From: Pseudolactococcus laudensis
GTDB lineage: Bacteria > Bacillota > Bacilli > Lactobacillales > Streptococcaceae
DNA: 64,000 bases
Assembly (NCBI RefSeq): GCF_013449735.1
Contig: NZ_JACBNY010000009.1
Location: forward strand, 17,848-81,847
Direction of reading: 5' to 3'
The notes under the pieces were generated by a model. It worked only from the letters and a program-made list of their open reading frames with translations. It did not search any database and was not told where the DNA came from. This document shows, piece by piece, positions 58,011 through 64,000 of the stretch; position 1 is the first letter of the stretch; the number at the start of each line of letters is the position of its first letter. The position numbers were made by a program, and so were the translations under genes.

Positions 58011-58129
58011 ATGTTTTGATTGATAAGAAAATAGATAGGACTCAGAGGTGTTAGATATTTAAGACTAACACCCAATTCAGCAACACAAGAGTATCTACTC
58101 TATTTTACTATCGTGCTAACAATGCTATC

Positions 58130-58166
58130 AACCTCTCCTTGTGATAAAAAAGGAGAGGTTTTTTTG
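58130..58166 (+). terminator. Terminator of the TPP riboswitch
   Basis: AACCTCTCCTT (58130-58140) pairs perfectly with AAGGAGAGGTT (58150-58160), followed by a T run. Its 3' arm also provides the AGGAGAGG ribosome site for thiD, so closure would hide it. An upstream GTGTTAG/CTAACAC stem (58048-58071) may belong to the antiterminator. Confidence 0.9.
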
Positions 58167-58167
58167 T

Positions 58168-58977
58168 ATGGAAATGACGCAAAAAGCATTGACAATTGCA
58201 GGCTCTGACTGTAGCGGAGGTGCAGGAATCTAGGCTGATTTGAAAACGTTTTCGGCACATGGTGTCTATGGTATGTCTGTTATCACAGCGATTGTGGCTG
58301 AAAATACCTATCGTGTCAGTGGCATTATGGATGTAAATCCTGACATGATTGACAAGAAAATCAAGGATGTGTTTGAGGATATTTGTCCCGATGCTGTTAA
58401 AATCGGTATGCTTAACACGATAGAAACGATGATATCTGTCGCTGAAAGTCTCAAAATTTGGCAGCCCCAAAATGTTGTGATTGACCCTGTCATGTATGCT
58501 AAAAATTGTAGTCCGCTCATGGCGCTTGATGCGATTGAAACCCTGATTAAAGTCATTGTTCCCCTTGCAACGCTTGTCACACCCAACATACCAGAGGCTG
58601 AGGAAATTTCGGGAATGACGATTTCAAATATTGGCGATATGAAGGTAGCGGCGATAAAAATACATGAGATGGGTTGCCAATCAGTGCTCATCAAAGGTGG
58701 TCATGCCAGAGGAGATGCAACAGACATTCTTTACGATGGTCACAAGTTTTATCAGTTTACGACATCACGGATACAGACAAAAAATACACACGGCACAGGC
58801 TGTACGTTATCTTCAGCAATTGCCAGTAATCTAGCACTAGGATATGCGATGGCTGATGCTGTCAAACTGGCTAAAGATTACGTGACACAAGCGATTGTCC
58901 ACGCCTTACCTTTCGGTCAAGGCAATGGTCCAACGCATCATTTTCATAACTTGGTTCAAAAAAATAGGAGACAATAA
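58168..58977 (+). pseudogene. thiD: thiD, hydroxymethylpyrimidine (phosphate) kinase, interrupted by an amber codon
   Basis: The frame from ATG 58168 reads through AGSDCSGGAGI, then TAG at 58231-58233, then ADLKTFSAHGVYGMSV. Relatives have glutamine at this place (GGAGIQADLKTF), so a single C-to-T change (CAG to TAG) explains the stop at codon 22. The remaining ~247 codons keep all family features, including VLIKGGHARGDATD and NTHGTGCTLSSAIA. No good restart site follows, so the kinase is probably lost unless the stop is suppressed or is a sequencing error. It is the only thiD seen in the window. Confidence 0.9.
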
Positions 58978-58978
58978 A

Positions 58979-59797
58979 ATGACTGAACTAATGCCTGATT
59001 TGCTTAAAAATATTCGAGACTCAAAACCTTTGGTGCATCATTTGACGAATTATGTCACGGTTAATGACTGTGCTAACATAACACTTTCTATCGGTGCATC
59101 ACCGATTATGGCTGATGCTATTGAAGAATCAGCAGATATTGCTACCATATCTCAAGCAGTTGTGCTTAATATCGGAACACTTAATGCTCAAACTATCCCG
59201 GCTATGATTGCAGCTGGTAAAGCAGCTAATTCAATTAATGTTCCAGTCATTTTAGACCCAGTCGATGCAGGTGCCTCAACTTTTCGAAATCAAACAGTTA
59301 ACCAGTTAATGTCAGAAGTTAACTTTTCGGTTATTCGTGGCAATATATCTGAAATTAAATATATCGCAGGCTTAGATGCGATAACGAAAGGTGTTGATGC
59401 CTCTGACAATGATATTAAAAATATAGATGAATCACGCACTGTTGCGCAAAAATTAGCAAAACGCCTTAAAACTGTGATTGCCATTACGGGAATAGTTGAC
59501 GTGATTTCTGACGGAAACCAAGTAATTACCATTGCAAATGGACATAAAAAAATGGCTGAAATTACCGGTACTGGCTGTATGTGCACATCGCTTATAGGGG
59601 CATATTGTGGCGGAAATCCAGATGCTATTTTTCAGGCAACAGCAACTGCAATTTTGTCAATGGGAATTGCGGGGGAAATTGCTTATGAAAAAGTTGGCAA
59701 ATTAGGGAATGGACACTATCATGCAGCGATTCAAGACGTTATTAGTTTGTTAACTGAGAAGATTTTACGAGAAAGGGCATGTGTGACAATTGATTAA
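58979..59797 (+). CDS. thiM: Hydroxyethylthiazole kinase, copy 1
   Basis: ThiM phosphorylates the thiazole moiety for thiamine salvage. From ATG 58979 (AGGAGA upstream) it has 272 residues, with [26 protein letters not shown] at the N-terminus in the usual pattern, [25 protein letters not shown], and the catalytic GTGCM cysteine in [13 protein letters not shown]. It follows thiD directly and overlaps the first thiE. A second, more diverged copy lies at 61618. Confidence 0.93.
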   Translation: MTELMPDLLKNIRDSKPLVHHLTNYVTVNDCANITLSIGASPIMADAIEESADIATISQAVVLNIGTLNAQTIPAMIAAGKAANSINVPVILDPVDAGASTFRNQTVNQLMSEVNFSVIRGNISEIKYIAGLDAITKGVDASDNDIKNIDESRTVAQKLAKRLKTVIAITGIVDVISDGNQVITIANGHKKMAEITGTGCMCTSLIGAYCGGNPDAIFQATATAILSMGIAGEIAYEKVGKLGNGHYHAAIQDVISLLTEKILRERACVTID

Positions 59798-60419
59798 GTC
59801 AATAGATTATAGTCTGTATTTAGTAACGGACAGTAAGTTGATGTTAACAGAAAGGTTGGAAGAGGCCGTTGAACAAGCTATTTTAGGTGGCGTCACAGTC
59901 GTTCAACTATGAGAAAAAAAGGCTAATTCTAAAACATTTTTAGAGCAAGCTTTGCGTGTTAAAAAAGTGACAGGTCATTATCAAACACCACTAATTATTA
60001 ATGATCGTGTTGATATAGCTTTAGCAATTGATGCAGATGGGGTACATGTTGGGCAAGATGATTTACCAGTTGCTACTGTTAGACGATTGATTGGGGCTGA
60101 TAAACTAATTGGTGTTTCGGTTAGTAACTTAAAGGAGACGCAAAAAGCTTTGAAAGATGGTGCTGATTATTTGGGTGTTGGTGCCATGTATGCGACTGAT
60201 ACGAAAACAGATGCCGCTCAAGTCTCATTTTCTGAATTGAGTAAAATTCGCAAGGCAACTGACTTGCCTATTGTTGTGATTGGGGGGATTAATAAGACAA
60301 GTTTACAAAATTTTAGAGGCTTTGGTGTTGATGGATTTGCAATCGTTTCGGCAATCATTGCGCAATCAGATATTAAAAAGGCGACATTTGAGTTGAAAGG
60401 ATTAGTTGAGACATGCTAG
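59790..60419 (+). pseudogene. thiE: thiE copy 1, thiamine-phosphate synthase, interrupted by an opal codon
   Basis: The frame starts at TTG 59790 ([14 protein letters not shown]) and runs to GGVTVVQL, then TGA at 59910-59912 where relatives, including copy 2 in this window, have arginine (VQLREK). A C-to-T change from CGA explains it. The rest (IINDRVDIALAIDADGVHVG, DYLGVGAMYATDTK, VVIGGINK) is intact for 169 codons. A functional copy lies at 62432, so loss is tolerable. Confidence 0.9.
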
Positions 60420-61108
60420 CAAAGAAACTAAAGAGACATGTTACAGAGTTATGGGAGACAACCTACCAACACCCCTTCGTCCAGGAACTCGGTCAAGGCA
60501 GACTACCGCAAGAAAAATTTAAATTTTATCTGCTACAAGACTATCTCTACCTCCTTGATTATGCGCGTCTCATGGCTTATGCTGCGATACATGCGGATGA
60601 TGAATTAAGCATGTGCTATTTTACTCACATACAATCTGATATTTTAGACTCAGAACTTGAGACACATAGAAACTATATGGCAACATTTGACATTTCATCT
60701 GAAGTAGCAGCAAAAGTTCAACCGACCTTGTTTAATCGCGCTTATGCAGCCAATATGTTAGCCACTGCACAAAGTGGTCAACTTTCTAAAATCATTGCAA
60801 CAGTGCTACCGTGTGCTTGGACTTATGCCGAATTTTCCCAGCGCTTGGTCAAAGCCTACAACCATGAGCTAGCCAATAACCCTTATCGAGTCTGGCTAGA
60901 AAAATATGCGTCTGATGATTTTGCCCAGTCAGCACAATGGTTGCTTGCAAAGTTAGAGGCCTTGATGCAAGATAAATCTGAGCAGGACTATCAAGAAATT
61001 CAGGCGATTTTTAAATCCAGTTTAGAATTTAAGTATCTCTTTTGGGAGATGTCCTATGAGATGCAAACTGGTGTTTTCGAAAATTATGAGAGACAAAAGG
61101 GGAAATAA
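60413..61108 (+). CDS. tenA: Aminopyrimidine aminohydrolase / thiaminase II TenA
   Basis: TenA salvages the pyrimidine part of degraded thiamine. The 231-residue all-helical protein has ELWETTYQHPFVQELGQG, FYLLQDYLYLLDYARL, and the active-site cysteine in ATVLPCAWTYAEF, with EMSYEMQTGVFE at the end. It overlaps the first thiE by seven bases. Confidence 0.94.
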   Translation: MLAKKLKRHVTELWETTYQHPFVQELGQGRLPQEKFKFYLLQDYLYLLDYARLMAYAAIHADDELSMCYFTHIQSDILDSELETHRNYMATFDISSEVAAKVQPTLFNRAYAANMLATAQSGQLSKIIATVLPCAWTYAEFSQRLVKAYNHELANNPYRVWLEKYASDDFAQSAQWLLAKLEALMQDKSEQDYQEIQAIFKSSLEFKYLFWEMSYEMQTGVFENYERQKGK

Positions 61109-61109
61109 A

Positions 61110-61625
61110 ATGACAAACGAAAAATTTTTAAATCGCTTAGTTTTTTTGGCTATGATGGTCGCAGTTGGTGTCGTCATCTCACCTTTACTCCGAGTGGAGG
61201 GATTTGCACCTATGCAACATTTGGTGAATGTGACGTGTGCCGTCTTTCTAGGGCCGTGGTATTCACTAGCTTGTGCGGTAGCAATCGGGGTGATTCGGAT
61301 GTCACTGATGGGGATTCCCCCGCTTGCCTTAACTGGTGCTGTTTTTGGTGCCTTTCTATCTGGCATTTTCTATGCTAAAACGGGTAAAATCTGGGCAGCA
61401 GTTCAAGGTGAAATCATCGGAACTGGCCTTATTGGTTCAATAGTATCGTATCCTATCATGACGCTTTTATATGGCAAAAGTGACCTCACATGGCTGTTTT
61501 ACGTGCCGTCGTTTTGTATTGCCAGTACTATGGGCGGCACACTTGCAGGTATCATGCTTTATGCCATGAAGAAAAATGGTGTTTTAGCTAAACTCACAAA
61601 AGGGTTGGGACGAAAAAATGATTAA
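61110..61625 (+). CDS. thiW: ECF-type thiazole transporter substrate-binding membrane subunit ThiW
   Basis: The 171-residue protein has about five or six hydrophobic helices and the ThiW pattern VGVVISPLLRVEGFAPMQH, FLGPWYSLACAV, and MGIPPLALTGAVFGAFL. ThiW is the S component that imports hydroxyethylthiazole using a shared ECF energy module encoded elsewhere. I start at ATG 61110 with AGGGGAAAT upstream. The neighbours thiM and thiE use its substrate. Confidence 0.92.
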   Translation: MTNEKFLNRLVFLAMMVAVGVVISPLLRVEGFAPMQHLVNVTCAVFLGPWYSLACAVAIGVIRMSLMGIPPLALTGAVFGAFLSGIFYAKTGKIWAAVQGEIIGTGLIGSIVSYPIMTLLYGKSDLTWLFYVPSFCIASTMGGTLAGIMLYAMKKNGVLAKLTKGLGRKND

Positions 61626-62439
61626 AAAACCGCTCATTCACTATATCACGCACCCAATTGCCATGACGGATTGTGCGAACGCAATTTTGGCAATCGGTGG
61701 GAGTCCGATTATGGCAGAGCATCACGCCGAAGTTCAGGACATCACAGCCAAATCATCAGCCTTAGTTGTTAATCTTGGGAATACTACTGATTATCGGATG
61801 CAAGCTATGCGTTTATCAGGTCAAGTCGCCTTAGAAAAAAGATTACCGATAGTCCTTGATTTAACAGGCATAGCAGTGAGTTCTCTTCGTAGAACGTTTG
61901 CGCATGACTTTATCACAATGTTTTCGCCACAGCTCGTTAAAGGTAATGTGTCTGAAATTTTAGCCTTGTTGGCGTTTGCAACGCAGGCAAATGGTGTGGA
62001 TACTGGAGATAACCATTTGACGACAGAGCAGCTGATGAAGATGAGAAGTTTTTGTCAGGCGCATAGCTGTATCCTCCTTGTAACAGGGGAAATTGATGTG
62101 ATTGTTGATTTAGGTCGTTTTATCTGTCTGAAAAATGGCTCTGATAAATTAATACAAGTAACCGGAACGGGTTGTTTATTGTCCGGTATGCTAGGTTATT
62201 TTCTAAGTCAAGTTTCTGATTTAGAAACGGTAGATGCTGTGGTTAAAGCAGTGGGACTTCTGACGATTGCTAGTGAATATGCTGATAAGAACACAGCTGG
62301 TCTAGGTAGTTTTAAGGCGAGTTTATTTGACTATCTTGGTAATTTGAAACCAAATCAGATTAAGGGAAAAATATTGTATTTTGAGCGTCAAATGCCTCAA
62401 GATATTGTTAGGTATAGAAAGGATAACTGGCATGAATAA
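61618..62439 (+). CDS. thiM: Hydroxyethylthiazole kinase, copy 2 (diverged)
   Basis: The 273-residue paralogue starts MIKKPLIHYITHPIAMTDCANAI-like and keeps IGGSPIMAEH, KGNVSEILA and the catalytic ITGTGCLLSG-like VTGTGCLLSG. The segment VLDLTGIAVSS replaces the usual VLDPVGxGAS, so the substrate or nucleotide site may be altered. It overlaps thiW and thiE copy 2 by eight bases each. It forms a second thiW-thiM-thiE module within the same operon. Confidence 0.88.
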   Translation: MIKKPLIHYITHPIAMTDCANAILAIGGSPIMAEHHAEVQDITAKSSALVVNLGNTTDYRMQAMRLSGQVALEKRLPIVLDLTGIAVSSLRRTFAHDFITMFSPQLVKGNVSEILALLAFATQANGVDTGDNHLTTEQLMKMRSFCQAHSCILLVTGEIDVIVDLGRFICLKNGSDKLIQVTGTGCLLSGMLGYFLSQVSDLETVDAVVKAVGLLTIASEYADKNTAGLGSFKASLFDYLGNLKPNQIKGKILYFERQMPQDIVRYRKDNWHE

Positions 62440-63052
62440 AAGTGATTTAAGATTATATCTAGTGACTGATCGTGGTAATTTAAGTGAGCAAGATTTTTTG
62501 ACTCAAATCGAGCAAGCTATTTTAGGTGGTGCGACATGTGTTCAACTACGTGAGAAAGAAATGTCTGGTCGATCGTTTTACCAATTAGCTTTGCAGGTTA
62601 AAGCAGTAACGGATAGGTATGGTGTTCCATTTTTAATCAATGACCGTCTGGATATCGCTTTAGCGGTTGATGCGAGTGGCGTACATCTAGGTCAGAGTGA
62701 TTTACCGGTCGCAGTAGCCAGACAGATTTTAGGGCCAAACAAGCTCGTCGGTATTTCTGCTAAGACAGTGGCACAAGCACTGGCTGCACAAATAGGTGGT
62801 GCTGATTATTTAGGAGTCGGCGCTATGTTTCCAACCACAACAAAAGTCATCACGCAAGAAACAACACGAGAAACCTTGAAGGTGATTACTGAGACGGTTA
62901 AGCTACCTGTTGTCGCAATAGGAGGGATTTCGAAGGCGAATAGTCATCAATTAATCGGTACAGGAATTACTGGTATTGCTGTAGTTTCAGCGATTATGAA
63001 GTCTAGTCACCCGAGAAATGTGGCTGCTGAATTAAGCCAGATACCATTTTAG
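62432..63052 (+). CDS. thiE: Thiamine-phosphate synthase, copy 2
   Basis: ThiE joins the pyrimidine diphosphate and thiazole phosphate. From ATG 62432 it has 206 residues: LRLYLVTDRGN, GGATCVQLREKEMSG, FLINDRLDIALAVDASGVHLGQSDLP, DYLGVGAMFPTTTK and VVAIGGISKAN. This copy is intact, including the arginine lost in copy 1. It is the last gene of the operon, followed by a terminator. Confidence 0.95.
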   Translation: MNKSDLRLYLVTDRGNLSEQDFLTQIEQAILGGATCVQLREKEMSGRSFYQLALQVKAVTDRYGVPFLINDRLDIALAVDASGVHLGQSDLPVAVARQILGPNKLVGISAKTVAQALAAQIGGADYLGVGAMFPTTTKVITQETTRETLKVITETVKLPVVAIGGISKANSHQLIGTGITGIAVVSAIMKSSHPRNVAAELSQIPF

Positions 63053-63059
63053 GCAAAAA

Positions 63060-63086
63060 AACACAGATTTTAAAGTCTGTGTTTTA
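63060..63086. terminator. Bidirectional terminator after thiE copy 2
   Basis: ACACAGA (63061-63067) and TCTGTGT (63076-63082) form the stem with A and T runs on either side. Confidence 0.8.
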
Positions 63087-63738
63087 ATTTAGGGAAAATA
63101 TAGGTGTCGGCGTTGTTGATGAGTGTGCCTTGAAAAAAAAGAGCGACTGCTGTACCGATGTTGACTGCGACAACTTGGCGATAAATGAGTCCTAATATGA
63201 TAATCAGGAGTGCTGGCACTGAAAAGTTGACCCACTGCGCGAGGTTCGCGTTGCCGTTGAAATACTGAAATCTGAGGATGTTTGTCATTTCGTCAATGGG
63301 GTGAAGGATTAAGTTCAAGCGTTGGTAGATGGAGATGGCAATGGCAATCATCACGATACCAAGGATGTCTAGTGCAATGATGGCTACTAGCGGTAAGTTT
63401 GAAATCCCGAGACTTAGGAAGAATTGCTTAAAGAGGCCGATGAATGGTGCGAAAAAGCTGATGAATATAATATTGCCGAAAATACTTGGCCAGTCAAACC
63501 GACGGATTAGGGCGATGTTAATCAGAATTTGGATGGCGCCGTAGAAGATGAGCACCCAAGAAATTGAATAATTAAAGTCCAGTGCGATGTTTGCAGCGGA
63601 TGCGGTCCACATACTAGAGCCCATGTTGGCTGCGACTGTTAAGCCGTTGCCTGTTGCATTAATAAAGAGTGAGAGGGCGAAATAAAAAATCGTCTCTAAA
63701 ACTGTCGGCTTTCTGAGCCCGTCTTGTGTTGTAATCAT
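63070..63738 (-). CDS. YczE/YyaS/YitT-family membrane protein
   Basis: The 222-residue protein has about five hydrophobic segments and the YczE-type start LSLFINATGNGLTVAANMGSS. Members are integral membrane proteins of unclear function. Its stop overlaps the terminator of the thi operon. There is no evident operon partner. Confidence 0.8.
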   Translation of the reverse strand: MITTQDGLRKPTVLETIFYFALSLFINATGNGLTVAANMGSSMWTASAANIALDFNYSISWVLIFYGAIQILINIALIRRFDWPSIFGNIIFISFFAPFIGLFKQFFLSLGISNLPLVAIIALDILGIVMIAIAISIYQRLNLILHPIDEMTNILRFQYFNGNANLAQWVNFSVPALLIIILGLIYRQVVAVNIGTAVALFFQGTLINNADTYIFPKLKHRL

Positions 63739-63820
63739 AAAGCTATTATACTACACTTGTTTAATAAAGTTATCATTTGTAACCCTTTTCTATTCAATTT
63801 TTCTTGCAAGGTTTTATTTA

Positions 63821-64000
63821 AGGGCACCTCTAAAAACGTATGAAAAGAGGTATAATAGATTAAAAATAAGCTGACGAGGTATTGAAGATGAATTTATTTG
63901 GAGATAGCGACTATCTTGAAAAATTAAGTTTAAAAGGAGACCCTCTTGAGCGGCTAGAAAAAGTGGTTGATTTCGAGTGTTTTCGCCCAACTCTTAACCG
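63821..64000 (+). mobile_element. Left end of an IS element (IS5-like), cut by window end
   Basis: AGGGCACCTCTAAAAACG (63821-63838) looks like an IS5-type terminal inverted repeat. It is followed by an internal promoter (TATAAT at 63851-63856) and a transposase start at 63888. The right end is outside the window, so the boundaries and group are uncertain. Confidence 0.65.
63888..64000 (+). CDS. IS5-family-like transposase, N-terminal part
   Basis: ATG 63888 opens a frame to the window end encoding MNLFGDSDYLEKLSLKGDPL and then ERLEKVVDFECFRPTLN, the typical start of IS5-group transposases found in lactic acid bacteria. GACGAGG lies about 10 nt upstream. The catalytic DDE region is outside the window. 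Confidence 0.75.
   Translation, partial: MNLFGDSDYLEKLSLKGDPLERLEKVVDFECFRPTLN

Overview
The window is AT-rich low-GC Gram-positive chromosome from the family Streptococcaceae, most like Lactococcus or its psychrotrophic relatives (Lactococcus piscium/raffinolactis, Pseudolactococcus). Reasons: the gpsB-rnpB-rlmL-mapZ neighbourhood typical of streptococci and lactococci, a single-chain PurL of about 1240 residues, PurBoxes of the lactococcal PurR type (AAAACCGAACATT), PyrR attenuators, and a B-type dihydroorotate dehydrogenase with a PyrK subunit. The species is inference. The window is mostly housekeeping genes in compact operons, with a few accessory insertions.

Layout. 1-2.4 kb: the end of a PadR-type regulator with its membrane-protein partner, then a lysine riboswitch and dapA. 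2.5-4.2 kb: RNase J2-like rnjB. 4.3-16.6 kb: pyrimidine biosynthesis in three PyrR-attenuated units (pyrR-pyrP; pyrB-carA-carB; pyrK-pyrD-pyrF) with a metal P-type ATPase between the last two. 16.7-20.6 kb: division and RNA block (gpsB, rnpB, rlmL-like methyltransferase, mapZ). 20.7-25.3 kb: PurBox, purC, purL. 25.5-27.1 kb: a secreted LPXTG protein whose predicted mature N-terminus is a ubiquitin-like domain, frameshifted at a G6 tract. 27.2-30.9 kb: a catecholate/petrobactin-type siderophore ABC transporter on the minus strand. 31-38.3 kb: radC, a class-I amidotransferase, rex, an ABC-F ATPase, glf, pyrE and pyrC. 38.4-45.3 kb: DUF1054, metA, and a MurNAc catabolic cassette (mupG-murQ-murP-murR) bracketed by a 72-bp direct repeat of the metA 3' end. 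45.3-48.1 kb: dnaD-nth-trmK-nif3. 48.2-51.5 kb: minus-strand hypothetical, TetR, HAD and HD-domain genes. 51.8-55.8 kb: orphan E1 alpha/beta dehydrogenase genes, DUF1934, PurBox, purM-purN. 55.9-57.8 kb: small kinase, flavin reductase, aminoglycoside 6-adenylyltransferase-like gene. 57.9-63 kb: a TPP-riboswitch thiamine salvage operon with duplicated thiM and thiE; thiD and the first thiE carry in-frame stops. 63.1-64 kb: a YczE-like membrane protein and the left end of an IS element.

The strongest candidates for something undescribed are: (1) the ubiquitin-like secreted surface protein; (2) a recurring intergenic hairpin repeat that ends in a Shine-Dalgarno sequence just before carA, pyrK, metA and murP, with variants at two other loci; (3) the 72-bp direct repeats framing the MurNAc cassette; (4) a shared inverted repeat GTCAAAA-N2-TTTTGAC at the metal ATPase and the siderophore operon; (5) several promoters whose -10 box lies exactly 7 nt before an ATG, predicting leaderless mRNAs. 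No tRNA, rRNA or CRISPR array was seen.
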